A stretch of 64,000 nt of DNA from Peribacillus muralis (GTDB taxonomy: Bacteria; Bacillota; Bacilli; Bacillales; DSM-1321). Both the position numbers and the translations under genes were made by a program. The stretch spans positions 1,044,001 to 1,108,000 of the forward strand of contig NZ_CP017080.1 of NCBI RefSeq assembly GCF_001645685.2. Reading direction: 5' to 3'. The notes beneath the pieces were generated by a model. The model did no database searches. It had not been told where the DNA came from and worked only from the letters and a program-made list of their open reading frames with translations. Shown here one piece after another: positions 52,241 to 61,206 of the stretch. How positions within the stretch are numbered: the stretch's first letter is position 1; each line of letters starts with the position of its first letter.

Positions 52241-53170
52241 TTGGAAAAAGTATTAGTTTTTGGACATAAAAACCCGGATACAGACACGATTTGTTCAGCA
52301 ATCGCTTATGCAGATCTGAAAAAACAGCTAGGAATCAATGCTGAACCAGTTCGTCTGGGTGAAGTGAATGGAGAAACCCAATATGCACTGGACCAATTCA
52401 GCTTCGAAGCTCCTCGTCTTGTCGAAAAAGTGGCAGGGGAGGCGGACGCCGTGATCCTTGTGGATCACAATGAACGCCAGCAAAGTGCTGAGGATATTGA
52501 TCAAGTCCGCGTGCTGGAGGTTATCGATCATCACCGCATCGCTAACTTTGAAACAAGCGACCCTCTATATTACCGTGCAGAACCGGTTGGTTGTACGGCA
52601 ACCATTTTAAATAAAATCTATAAAGAAAACGGAATAGAAGTCCCTAAAGCAATCGCAGGTCTGTTGCTGTCTGCCATCATTTCCGATTCTTTATTGTTCA
52701 AGTCCCCGACCTGTACTGAGCAGGACGTGGCAGCGGCAATGGAGCTGGCAGCTATTGCAGGAGTCAACGCTGAAACTTATGGATTGGAAATGCTGAAGGC
52801 AGGAGCTGACTTAAGCGACAAGACGATTGCCCAGCTAATCACTCTGGATGCAAAAGAATTCAGCATGGGAATGGCAAAAGTGGAGATAGCCCAGGTAAAT
52901 GCAGTAGATCCGAATGAAGTCCTTGCCAAGCAAGCTGAGTTGGAATCGGCAATTGAAGCGGTCATTGGAGTGAAGGAACTGGATTTATTCCTTTTCGTCG
53001 TTACGGATATCTTGACAAATGATTCCGTAGCCCTGGCTCTTGGACGAGCAGCGAATGCCGTCGAAAAAGCTTATAACGTTTCTTTAAATAATAACATCGC
53101 CGTCCTGGAGGGCGTTGTCTCGCGCAAAAAACAAATCGTGCCGGTATTAACGGATATATTCAGTAAATAA
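52241..53170 (+). CDS. ppaC: Manganese-dependent inorganic pyrophosphatase
   Basis: 309 aa family II pyrophosphatase of the DHH superfamily. Metal ligands: [26 protein letters not shown] and the DHH motif [10 protein letters not shown]-terminal substrate residues in [10 protein letters not shown]. Hydrolyses PPi to phosphate in the cytoplasm. TTG start at 52241, with AAGGGG about 8 nt before; the upstream ATG at 52221 is in another frame. Followed by two terminators. Confidence 0.96.
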   Translation: MEKVLVFGHKNPDTDTICSAIAYADLKKQLGINAEPVRLGEVNGETQYALDQFSFEAPRLVEKVAGEADAVILVDHNERQQSAEDIDQVRVLEVIDHHRIANFETSDPLYYRAEPVGCTATILNKIYKENGIEVPKAIAGLLLSAIISDSLLFKSPTCTEQDVAAAMELAAIAGVNAETYGLEMLKAGADLSDKTIAQLITLDAKEFSMGMAKVEIAQVNAVDPNEVLAKQAELESAIEAVIGVKELDLFLFVVTDILTNDSVALALGRAANAVEKAYNVSLNNNIAVLEGVVSRKKQIVPVLTDIFSK

Positions 53171-53180
53171 GTAAGTGAAA

Positions 53181-53205
53181 AAAAGGGTGTTTTTTGCACC
53201 CTTTT
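53181..53205 (+). terminator. Terminator 1 after ppaC
   Basis: AAAAGGGTG and CACCCTTTT around TTTTTTG. Confidence 0.75.
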
Positions 53206-53214
53206 CCCAAACGC

Positions 53215-53259
53215 AAAAAAAGACGCAAACATTACGGATGATAATGTTTGCGTCTTTTT
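53215..53259. terminator. Bidirectional terminator between ppaC and the 48-aa gene
   Basis: AAAAAGACGCAAACATTA and TAATGTTTGCGTCTTTTT, perfect 18-bp arms with A/T tails on both strands. Confidence 0.85.
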
Positions 53260-53261
53260 GT

Positions 53262-53408
53262 TCAATTTAAGGCATCCTTCTCTTTTTCATAGGCGATGAC
53301 AATCAGTTCTTTATTCGCTTCCTCGCCAAGTTTGCTTTCGAAGCTTTTCAATTCATCCAATAAATTTGGAGAAAGGTTGGCGGCCGTATAATCCTGCTCG
53401 GATGTCAT
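53262..53408 (-). CDS. Small hypothetical protein (48 aa)
   Basis: 48 aa, acidic, predicted helical (MTSEQDYTAANLSPNLLDEL...). GGAAGGGAG upstream of the ATG and a terminator right after the stop. No family recognised. A real gene by its signals. Confidence 0.6.
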   Translation of the reverse strand: MTSEQDYTAANLSPNLLDELKSFESKLGEEANKELIVIAYEKEKDALN

Positions 53409-53494
53409 GTTTTTCGCTCCCTTCCATATCGACATATTTCCTGTTAGTTATTCTGTCGGTTTGGAAGATTTCTATTCAGCGGAAATAACCTTCT

Positions 53495-54799
53495 TCAGGA
53501 TATTTTACTTTTAGAAGTGGCAAGCTTATCAAGCAATAAGGAGCTTTCCAGATCGAGGCCCTGTACATGGACGGCTATGCCTTGATGATGGTATTTAAGG
53601 ACAACCTTATCGACAGCTTCGACTGCAGATGTATCCCATATTTTTGAGCGGGAAAAATCAATGATGATCGTCTCTGCTTCATCATTAACATCGAATTTGG
53701 AAACAAAGTCTTGCACCGAAGCGAAAAAGATTTGTCCTCGGATTTCATAAATCATTTTCTTATTCGTAATGTCCGCCTTTTTTTCGACCGTCACCTTGGA
53801 TATTTCGGCACAGAAGAAAATCATGCGTATAAAGGACGATGATGACAGTCACGATCATCACGGCTGCATCCGTCTTTGGAGCTATCTTGAGCCTCTTATC
53901 ATGACAGCGACAAGCGCAGCCATGGGTATTTTTATAAGGATGTCATTCAATGCGACAATCAATACCATAAGGAAAGCGCCGGCCACAAATGTGGAAAGTC
54001 TGCCTCTGCCCCCTGACTTGATGTTGATTCCGGATTGTCCGATCATTGCGCATCCAGCCATTCCCCCAAAACATCCGGCAATGATATTGCCTAGGCCCTG
54101 TCCTTTTGCCTCCCGATTTTTATTGCTTGGTGTGTCAGTCAGCTCATCGACTATTTGGGCCGTCAATAAAGATTCAAGCAGCCCTACAAATGCAAGCGCT
54201 ATTGAATAGGGCAATATGATAGCCAGCGTTTCAAAGGCCAAAGGGATGTCTGGGAGCATGAATATCGGGAGTGCTTCGGTCAATTGCCCCATATCCCCAA
54301 CTGTACGGACCGTCGCCCCTGTTGAAATGGCGGCGATCGTTATCAAAATGATGGCAACGAGAGGGGAAGGGATGGCCTTCGTAATCCGTGGGAAAAGATA
54401 AATGATCGCTAATGAAACGGCGGTCATGACATACATGACCCAAGATTCACCCGCAAAATGGGTAAGCTGTGCTGTGAATATCAAGAGTGCTAATGAATTC
54501 ACAAAACCAGTCATTATCGTTGCCGCAATTAAATAGTTAAGGCCGTGATCTTTAACAAGGTCGACCATGACAAGTGCCATTGCTCCTGTGGCAGCCGATA
54601 TCATTCCTGGTCTTCCGCCGACAAAAGAGATGACGATGGCAATGCAGAATGAGGCGTATACACCAACCATTGGGTCAACACCAGCAATGATCGAAAACGC
54701 AATGGCCTCCGGAATCATTGCAAAGGCAACGACAATACCTGAAAGAACATCTCCGCGGACGTTGCCGAACCATTCCTGTCTGTATGCAGATATATTCAA
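53495..54799 (-). pseudogene. SulP-family sulfate/anion transporter with STAS domain, disrupted
   Basis: Two separate readings (305 and 109 codons) together cover a SulP permease plus STAS domain. In frame, the stretch between ATIMTG and [10 protein letters not shown] (near 54506) lacks the roughly 25-30 residues usual in SulP proteins. Near 53897 the reading shifts frame after [11 protein letters not shown]; the continuation [20 protein letters not shown] is in another frame. Near 53818 a third gap precedes [14 protein letters not shown] of the STAS part. The protein is therefore truncated and non-functional as a full transporter; a separate STAS polypeptide could still be made from an internal ATG, but no good ribosome site supports it. 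Confidence 0.85.
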
Positions 54800-54899
54800 T
54801 GAAACGCTCCTTTTGCTTTATAAATGGTGTTTACTTTTTCGCGCACTAAATTATAGCATGAGTATATATTTCCAACTATTGGTTTATTAATCCGGGGCG

Positions 54900-55202
54900 A
54901 ACGGAAGCCAGTGGCTCAAGAAGGTCATTATCAAAGGGCTGTCAGGGGCACCTCTAATGGAAAGTGCAAAAAAACGATGAACTTTAATGGAAGGAGTTTG
55001 GATGAATGACGCACTTTCATCAACCTTTGGTCTGTATTCAAGCAGGGTGGTGGATGAAAACGGGAGTTGCCATTATGGAAGGGAGTGAAAGGAAACATAA
55101 TTAGAGGAAAGGCTCATGATTGGTTAAGGGTTGCAGAAACGGGTGAAGCTGATGAACGTAAGGGGGACCATTTTTGTTGGTTTTACCTATATGTTTCCCA
55201 TC
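54900..55202. other. Gap with little coding sign
   Basis: A 28-codon plus-strand ORF at 55002-55088 has AAGGAG 5 nt before its ATG but no recognisable family. The rest shows no gene. Confidence 0.3.
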
Positions 55203-55427
55203 TTACCTAGGGTTAGGCGGGCGGGAGACGGAGTAATTCCCATGAATGATGCTGGATTTACATACGGGGCATGTCACTTCCTTATAATGCTTGAACGTGA
55301 TCTTGCGAAGGTCGCTTCTGGTCAGGATGGCAAATACATGATATCTTGCGCCGCATGCACACGTATTTTTATCTTTAACGATGTGCCGCTCATTTGTATT
55401 AACTGAATAAATGGTTGGAAAAAACAT
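55203..55427 (-). CDS. Small Cys-rich, probably zinc-binding protein (74 aa), riboswitch-linked
   Basis: 74 aa. Two Cys pairs, CAC (in NTCACGARYHV) and CPVC (in EVTCPVCKSS), are spaced as in a minimal zinc ribbon, with a helical LRKITFKHYKEV stretch between. Paralogous to the 61-aa protein at 55662-55847. AGAGGGG lies 6 nt before the ATG. It is the first gene downstream of a cyclic-di-GMP-I riboswitch. Function unknown; a nucleic-acid-binding or regulatory micro-protein is possible. Confidence 0.68.
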   Translation of the reverse strand: MFFPTIYSVNTNERHIVKDKNTCACGARYHVFAILTRSDLRKITFKHYKEVTCPVCKSSIIHGNYSVSRPPNPR

Positions 55428-55504
55428 ATATAACCCCTCTTTTTTCTAATTTTAGGCAAATTAAAAAGAGACAAGAAATAAATAATTAAGCGATTTAATC
55501 AAGA

Positions 55505-55594
55505 TAAATCTTGGCGGCCCGGCTGCCATGACAACCAAGTCGTTGTTTTAGGCCCGTGGCTTTGCGTCTTTTATTTTCATAAAATTTGCCCTTA
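55505..55594 (-). ncRNA. Cyclic-di-GMP-I (GEMM-I) riboswitch
   Basis: On the minus strand: GGGCAAA, a short stem UUUUAU-GAAA-AUAAAA with GNRA tetraloop, then ACGCAAAGCCACGGG and CCUAA, an ACAAC/GUUGU stem, and GGCAGCCGGGCCGCC. Order, tetraloop and the ACGCAAAGCC core are those of GEMM-I. The last G of GGG, which distinguishes c-di-GMP from cGAMP binders, is G. It lies about 80 nt upstream of the Cys-rich gene at 55427. No clear terminator follows, so the expression platform is not evident. Confidence 0.87.
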
Positions 55595-55661
55595 TATAAT
55601 CTTAACATAAAATGACAAGCGATTATTAGATCATGAACAAATACTTTGATCTGTGACTATC

Positions 55662-55847
55662 TTATCGTTCCAATTTGAATTTATCTTTACATGGAGTGCA
55701 GGTTATTTCCGTCATAGGCTTGAAAATGACTTGTTTCAAATCTTTTTTCTCGAATATCCGTCGGTAATTATGAATGATGCCACATTCGCAATAACGTTGA
55801 TTTTTGATGATGTGCACTTTTGAATAAAATGTGAAAGTCGGGTACAT
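55662..55847 (-). CDS. Small Cys-rich, probably zinc-binding protein (61 aa), paralog
   Basis: 61 aa with CEC (RYCECGIIHNY) and CTPC (ITCTPCKDKF). It aligns over its length with the protein at 55203-55427 (shared YS..HI.K, C.CG, DL.......EITC..CK). AAGGAG about 6 nt before the ATG. Its upstream region carries a perfect 11-bp palindrome. The pair looks like a tandem duplication with the riboswitch inserted or retained between the copies. Function unknown. Confidence 0.62.
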   Translation of the reverse strand: MYPTFTFYSKVHIIKNQRYCECGIIHNYRRIFEKKDLKQVIFKPMTEITCTPCKDKFKLER

Positions 55848-55867
55848 GATTAGCTCCTTGTGTATGG

Positions 55868-55892
55868 GTATAATATACTAGGTATATTATAC
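55868..55892. promoter_or_regulatory. Perfect palindrome upstream of the 61-aa gene
   Basis: Arms GTATAATATAC and GTATATTATAC separated by TAG. It contains TATAAT on both strands and sits 21 nt before the ATG, so it can be both -10 region and operator. Confidence 0.55.
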
Positions 55893-56204
55893 TACTTGAA
55901 CACAGTGCTAGGTAACTGATTTTTATAGTGAAGTTGAAATAAACGATAGGGGATATAGGATTTTTTAATTACATGGTTTCGCAGAAAATTCGCCACCCCA
56001 CTATGCAGGAGAACGAAGCTGGAATGAAAGAAAGAACGAGCATCCAATTTGCGGGTAAAACTGCTAAACTCACGGGAAGCGCCCGGACTTAAAGAAAACT
56101 TCTCCACTTCTGCCCATGACTATCGTTTAAGGTTGCTTTAGATACTGTATTAGTCGTGATATGCCAAGAAAGACTGATATCTACCCTTTTATCGGAAGTA
56201 TTGG

Positions 56205-56255
56205 AACCTAAAGAAGATGCTGCCTGCAATATACAGGCAGCATCTTCTTTAGGTT
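56205..56255. terminator. 22-bp perfect hairpin downstream of the MFS gene
   Basis: Arms of 22 nt (core AAAGAAGATGCTGCCTG / CAGGCAGCATCTTCTTT), 7-nt loop. It lies 69 nt after the MFS stop on the minus strand; the T-rich end is inside the stem. Probably a terminator. The region 55893-56204 shows no recognisable gene. Confidence 0.55.
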
Positions 56256-56323
56256 GACTAGCTGCCATCTAAAGTGTCCCTTATAGAGGGATACTTCAGA
56301 TAACAGGATTCTAATAGTGAGTA

Positions 56324-57535
56324 TTAATGGGAACGTGCCAATTCCGGATTGCGGTGCATCGCTAAATAAAGGACCAGTCCGGCGATGAGGAGCAAGGTGC
56401 TGGTCGTGATGAAAACAGCGGAGAATCCATAGAATCCAGCGACCATTCCGCCCATTGCTGGCCCGATGATATTGCCTAAAAAACGAAGACTTGTATTGTA
56501 GCCCAAGACTTCCCCCTGCATTGCGACGGGCGCTTCCTGACGAATATAGGCAATCCTTACTGGGATGATGCCGCCTATGGCCATGCCTAGTAAGAATCGG
56601 ACAAAAACTAACTGCCAAAACTGATTGATGAAGGCTCCAGGCAAGTAAACGAGTGCTGTCAGGAAGAGAAGCAGTACAAGTATCTTCACATGTCCGTGCC
56701 GATCGCCAATTTTGCCCCAGTGACGCGCCATCAGTAGATTCCCCAGTCCTGCTGCGGAAAAGGCGATACCTGAATAAAACCCAAGATTGGAAGTGCCGTG
56801 CAGTTCCCCGACGTATAAGGAAAGTATGGGCTGGATGCTGAAGTGGGCAACTTGGACTAGTGTTGAAATGAGCATGATATTGACAAGGATGGGGTTGCGC
56901 AGGATATGAGAGAGAACTTCCCTGCTAGTGTAGCTTGATTTCGTTCCCGACTGCCGTTTCATTTGGTATTCCTTCGTTGCAATGACGAGGAGACCAGAAA
57001 TGAAAATGGTGATCGAGGTGAATTTGAAAGCGGTAGAATAGCCGACTGTGTCGGCAAGGATGCCGCCAAGCAATGGTCCGAAAAGCGAACCGGTTATATT
57101 TCCCGTTTGCAGCGTTCCAAGAACGCGCCCAGCAATTTCTTTCGGTGTTTGGGTCGAAATGAAGGCCTGTGACATCGATATGAAGCCAGTGAATATCCCC
57201 GTGAACATCCTTAAGATGAATAGCTGCCAAACATTTTCAACGTATCCCATCAAGAAAATGGACAGCCCCATTCCGAAGGCACAAGCAATCAAGATTTTCT
57301 TTCTGCCATAGCGATCGCCAATTCGGCCCCAAACAGGAGAAAATAAAAATGCAGTCACAAAAGTGATTCCGAATGTCCATCCAGACCAATGCTGAATGTA
57401 TTGTGTCGAATAATTTCCGAATGTACCGATGTATAAAGAGATGAATGGAAGGACCATCGTCATGCTTCCGCCAATGAAAAAGTTGGCGAACCACATGATG
57501 GTTAGGTTTCGTTTAGCTATTTGATGTTGTTTCAT
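56324..57535 (-). CDS. MFS multidrug efflux transporter (MdtG-like)
   Basis: 403 aa, 12 TM segments expected. Motif A-like GRIGDRYGRKKIL between TM2 and TM3 and a second HWGKIGDRHGHVKIL in the C-terminal half. Drug/H+ antiporter type, substrate unknown. The ATG has no strong ribosome site nearby; GGAGG lies 19 nt upstream and instead fits a short overlapping ORF (57513-57548). Confidence 0.86.
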   Translation of the reverse strand: MKQHQIAKRNLTIMWFANFFIGGSMTMVLPFISLYIGTFGNYSTQYIQHWSGWTFGITFVTAFLFSPVWGRIGDRYGRKKILIACAFGMGLSIFLMGYVENVWQLFILRMFTGIFTGFISMSQAFISTQTPKEIAGRVLGTLQTGNITGSLFGPLLGGILADTVGYSTAFKFTSITIFISGLLVIATKEYQMKRQSGTKSSYTSREVLSHILRNPILVNIMLISTLVQVAHFSIQPILSLYVGELHGTSNLGFYSGIAFSAAGLGNLLMARHWGKIGDRHGHVKILVLLLFLTALVYLPGAFINQFWQLVFVRFLLGMAIGGIIPVRIAYIRQEAPVAMQGEVLGYNTSLRFLGNIIGPAMGGMVAGFYGFSAVFITTSTLLLIAGLVLYLAMHRNPELARSH

Positions 57536-57548
57536 TTACAATCAACAC
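57513..57548 (-). promoter_or_regulatory. Possible leader ORF overlapping the MFS start
   Basis: GTG-initiated 11-codon ORF (MLIVNETTSNS) with GGAGG 6 nt before its start. It overlaps the first codons of the MFS gene in another frame. The MFS start itself has no good ribosome site, so translation may depend on this leader, as in antibiotic-inducible attenuation. Confidence 0.4.
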
Positions 57549-57747
57549 TTCTTTCCTCCGAAAAATACTTCGGGTTCCTAAATAATAGTATACAGAATTT
57601 AACTAATTTATTAAATGATTTTGCTTTTTGTACATAAAAACAGGTTTTTTAATGTAAGTACAGATGATATAATTTGAAAATATTTATTTTTCAGAAAAAT
57701 TAGATAAGTGTGTGGGGGAGTTTTTTCTAAAGGAAGGGGTTTTTAAC

Positions 57748-59055
57748 TTGTTAACTGTTTTGGGATTTTGCATGATTTTGACGTTCCTTGTCCTTGTCAT
57801 CACAAAGCGTCTGTCCGTAGTCGTCGCTTTTATCTTCACGGCAATCGCTTTTGGTGTGATTGGCGGCTTTGCCTCCGAGATGGGAGATATGATGTTGGCA
57901 GGGATATTGAAGGTGACACCAACAGCGGTGATGATCGTTTTTGCTATATTATATTTTGGTTTGATGATTGACGTTGGATTATTTGAGCCGATGATCGGTA
58001 AAATCTTGAGTTTTGTAAAAGGAGATCCGCTAAAGGTCGTTATGGCAACAGCCATCATTACGATATTGGTGGGGTTGGATGGAGACGGGTCCTCCACATT
58101 CATGATCACTGTGTCGGCGATGCTGCCGCTTTATATGAAACTAGGGATGAATAGACTCGTATTGGCCTGTGTCGTCGGCCTAGGAGCGGGTGTCATGAAT
58201 ATGATCCCTTGGGGTGGCCCCTTGGTCAGAGCGGCAGCCAGCCTCCAGGTTGAAGTGTCGGATTTATTCATACCGCTCATTCCAGTCATGATTTGCGGAC
58301 TATTATGGACGCTTTTTTCAGCATATATCTTAGGTAAGAAGGAAAGGGAGAGGCTGGGAGTCCGTACGTTGGGGACGGACATGGCACAAGGAATGAGTGA
58401 GCATGCTGCATCCGTTGAAACCAGTAATGGAGGACAAGCGAAGTTGTTTTGGTTTAACTGGCTCTTGACGATATTACTGATGGTGTTTTTGGTGATGGAA
58501 GTGCTTCCAATTCAAATCTTATTTGCCTCGGCGTTTGCAATTGCCTTATTTGTTAACTTCCCGAATCCGAAAGAGCAGCAGGAAAGGATATTAAGTCATG
58601 CCAATAGTTTCGTGATGATATGTACACTCATTTTTGCAGCAGGAATCTTTACGGGAGTATTATCGGAAACAAAAATGATGGACTCGATGGCATCTAGCAT
58701 CGTAACGGTCATTCCGGATTGGGTAGGGGCACATATGCCGCTTGTTGTGGCGCTTACAAGTTTGCCGATGGGGTTCATTTTTTCACCAGATGCCTATTAT
58801 TTTGGCATACTGCCCATCATCAGTGAAACGGCATCGAATTTTGGCATTGCCCCAGTGGAAATAGGAAGGGCGGCTTTGCTGGGCCATTCGACCACGGGTT
58901 TTCCATTATCCCCATTGGTCCCTGCAACCTTCATATTGATCGGCCTTGTTGGGGTGGATTTTTCCGATCACCAAAAATTCCTGTTTAAATGGGCGTTTGG
59001 GACAACCATCATCATGACGATCGCAGCCATAACCTTTGGTGTCATCCCTTTGTGA
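57748..59055 (+). CDS. CitMHS-family citrate:metal/proton symporter
   Basis: 435 aa polytopic protein with about 12 hydrophobic segments. Family features: GLDGDGSSTFMITVSAMLPLY and NMIPWGGPLVRAAASLQ. Imports citrate as a complex with a divalent metal. TTG start at 57748 is chosen because AAGGAAGGGGT lies about 7 nt upstream; it gives the usual N-terminus MLTVLGFCMILTF and the length of CitM (about 433 aa). A GTG at 57712 has no ribosome site. Confidence 0.88.
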   Translation: MLTVLGFCMILTFLVLVITKRLSVVVAFIFTAIAFGVIGGFASEMGDMMLAGILKVTPTAVMIVFAILYFGLMIDVGLFEPMIGKILSFVKGDPLKVVMATAIITILVGLDGDGSSTFMITVSAMLPLYMKLGMNRLVLACVVGLGAGVMNMIPWGGPLVRAAASLQVEVSDLFIPLIPVMICGLLWTLFSAYILGKKERERLGVRTLGTDMAQGMSEHAASVETSNGGQAKLFWFNWLLTILLMVFLVMEVLPIQILFASAFAIALFVNFPNPKEQQERILSHANSFVMICTLIFAAGIFTGVLSETKMMDSMASSIVTVIPDWVGAHMPLVVALTSLPMGFIFSPDAYYFGILPIISETASNFGIAPVEIGRAALLGHSTTGFPLSPLVPATFILIGLVGVDFSDHQKFLFKWAFGTTIIMTIAAITFGVIPL

Positions 59056-59223
59056 TATATGAGTACATTAAACTATGATGACAAAGTCTTGACTGAGAAT
59101 TTAGTAAGGCATTGACTCTCATCCGTGTAATCTATTTTACCATTTAACTCTCCTTCGGTTTATACTTCGATAATAGTGGAAAGAAATAGGAGGAGATAGA
59201 TAACGGAAAGAGAGGGACAGGTC

Positions 59224-59856
59224 ATGAACTATAAACAAAAGCTAATGTTGCCTATGTGTGCTGCCTTTTTACTTTATGGCTGCAATGCAACGAATGATTC
59301 CAATCATGGCGATAAAAATGTCGAGGACATGAATACGGCAGGTCAAGGAACCGAGACGGACGTGGATCCACAGGTGAAGGCGGAAGTTAAGGACGTGGAG
59401 GGGAAAACGCTCGGCATCGTAAACTTTACCGCAGAAGAGAATGCAGTATTGATCCAGACAGCTTTGGAAGGGCTTGAACCCGGCTATCACGGCTTTCATA
59501 TTCATGAAAATGCGATCTGTGAGCCCGAGGCGAAAGAAGGTCCATTCACTACAGCTGGAGGGCATTTCAATCCAACCGATGAAACGCACTCGCATCATGC
59601 AGGTGATATGCCGCCTTTATATGTAAAAGAGGATGGCACCGCAAAATATACGGCAACGTTGGATAGCATGACGATCGACCAACTGAAAAAGGAAGAACTG
59701 GCAGTCATCGTTCATGCAAACCCAGACAATTTTGCCAACATTCCAGACCGCTATGAAGCTGATGGACAAAAAGGTCCTGATGAAGATACGTTGAAAACCG
59801 GGGATGCTGGCGATAGGCAAGCTTGCGGAATTATTGTGGGTGCAGAAGAGAAATAA
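59224..59856 (+). CDS. sodC: Cu/Zn superoxide dismutase-like lipoprotein
   Basis: 210 aa. Lipobox LLYGC at about residue 20 (Cys lipidated). SodC domain with all usual ligands visible: His pair in FHIHENAIC, bridging His in GGHFNP, THSHHAGD (His and Asp for Zn) and His in VIVHANPD; disulfide Cys in HENAIC and RQACG. It should dismutate superoxide at the outer face of the membrane. Unlike B. subtilis YojM, where a Cu ligand is replaced, this copy keeps the His. Own terminator follows. Confidence 0.9.
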   Translation: MNYKQKLMLPMCAAFLLYGCNATNDSNHGDKNVEDMNTAGQGTETDVDPQVKAEVKDVEGKTLGIVNFTAEENAVLIQTALEGLEPGYHGFHIHENAICEPEAKEGPFTTAGGHFNPTDETHSHHAGDMPPLYVKEDGTAKYTATLDSMTIDQLKKEELAVIVHANPDNFANIPDRYEADGQKGPDEDTLKTGDAGDRQACGIIVGAEEK

Positions 59857-59879
59857 CGATATTTGAAGCAAGATGAGAC

Positions 59880-59923
59880 AAAAGGCTTCGGAATGTTTTC
59901 ATTCTGAAGCCTTTTTAATTTTT
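59880..59923 (+). terminator. Terminator after sodC
   Basis: AAAAGGCTTCGGAAT and ATTCTGAAGCCTTTTT with T-run. Confidence 0.88.
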
Positions 59924-60054
59924 CTTTTCCTTGTAAAAAAGGTTTTTCTTATTTTGATATAGAAGTAAGAGAGGAAGTGAAGGTGAGTATTTGAATCAAA
60001 ATGGTATTGACTATAAGGAAGTTAAATTCACGAGTTGATGCATCGAATTGATTG

Positions 60055-60096
60055 AAAAAAACCCGAATCGAGACGGATGTCCACTGATTCGGGTTT
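60055..60096 (-). terminator. Terminator after trhO (minus strand)
   Basis: AAACCCGAATC and GATTCGGGTTT stem followed by a T-run on the minus strand. Confidence 0.85.
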
Positions 60097-60102
60097 GCTT
60101 AT

Positions 60103-61068
60103 TCATTTGGTAAGAAGTCCGTCTTCAATTCGTTGTAATCTCTCAGCGACTTCTTCCTCAGAAAGGTCATGCTCGACTATATAGCGGTTACGCGGGTGTA
60201 CCCTGCATTCGTGAGAACAGCTGCGCATATGTTTGTGCTCATTCTCTTCACTGCAAAGGATTTTCTTGTTGCATTCAGGATTGGCACAATTGACATATCG
60301 CTCACACGGTTCGCCGGAATAAATATCACGTCCGACAATGACATGTTCCTTTTGATTGATGGGAACGGCGATCCTTTCATCGAATACGTACATTTGACCA
60401 TCCCAAAGATCACCTTGAACTTCAGGGTCCTTGCCGTATGTCGCGATGCCGCCATGCAGCTGGCCGACATCCTCAAAGCCTTCTTCGACAAGCCAGCCGG
60501 AGAATTTTTCACAGCGGATGCCGCCTGTACAATACGTTAGGATTTTTTTACCCTCGAACATTTGTTTATTTTCGCGGACCCAATCCGGAAGTTCACGGAA
60601 ATTCGTGATATCTGGCTTGATAGCTCCCCTGAAATGTCCTAAATCAAATTCATAGTCATTTCTGGCATCAAGCACAATCGTATCTTCGGCTTGCATTTGC
60701 TCGAAAAATTCCTTCGGGCTCAAGTATCTGCCCGTCGTCTGGTTCGGGTTGATGTCATCTTCCAAGCGAAGCGTGACGAGCTCATTCCGTGGACGAACAT
60801 GCATTTTTTTGAATGCGTGACCATCAGCTTCGTCTATTTTAAACACGATATCGGCAAAGCGGGGATCGCTTTTCATCATGTCCACATATTGGTTGGTTTG
60901 TTCAACCGTACCTGAAACAGTACCGTTGATCCCTTCCGATGCCACCAAGATCCGGCCTTTTAATTCAAGGGCTTTACAGGCCGCAAGATGCTCGACTGCG
61001 AATTCTTCGTGATTCTCGATAGGCACATACAAATAATAAAGTAATACTCTATATGGTTTTGTTTCCAT
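60103..61068 (-). CDS. trhO: tRNA uridine(34) hydroxylase, rhodanese family (TrhO)
   Basis: 321 aa. N-terminal acylphosphatase-like region ([16 protein letters not shown]), rhodanese domain with active-site loop [15 protein letters not shown] (catalytic Cys about residue 180) and a C-terminal Cys/His cluster ([22 protein letters not shown]...). It makes 5-hydroxyuridine at position 34 of tRNAs using prephenate-derived or O2 chemistry. AGGTGG ribosome site about 6 nt before the ATG. Confidence 0.92.
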   Translation of the reverse strand: METKPYRVLLYYLYVPIENHEEFAVEHLAACKALELKGRILVASEGINGTVSGTVEQTNQYVDMMKSDPRFADIVFKIDEADGHAFKKMHVRPRNELVTLRLEDDINPNQTTGRYLSPKEFFEQMQAEDTIVLDARNDYEFDLGHFRGAIKPDITNFRELPDWVRENKQMFEGKKILTYCTGGIRCEKFSGWLVEEGFEDVGQLHGGIATYGKDPEVQGDLWDGQMYVFDERIAVPINQKEHVIVGRDIYSGEPCERYVNCANPECNKKILCSEENEHKHMRSCSHECRVHPRNRYIVEHDLSEEEVAERLQRIEDGLLTK

Positions 61069-61206
61069 TTTTTTACCACCTATGTTTTATATTTGCAAGA
61101 TATAAAGGGTGATCATTTAGACACTTTTCTCTTACAGACAATCATTATACCAAGAAAACGTAAAATTGATAAGGGCATGAACAAAAATCAAAAGGAGTTG
61201 TGTGGA

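Noticed and set aside
53769..54209. 146-codon plus-strand ORF within the SulP pseudogene
   Set aside because: Antisense to recognisable SulP/STAS sequence; no motif or ribosome site.
55131..55406. 91-codon plus-strand ORF opposite the 74-aa Cys-rich gene
   Set aside because: No recognisable motif; the minus frame has a ribosome site, a paralog and a riboswitch.
55892..56107. 71-codon minus-strand ORF between the 61-aa gene and the MFS gene
   Set aside because: Ser/Phe-rich shadow-like composition and no ribosome site.
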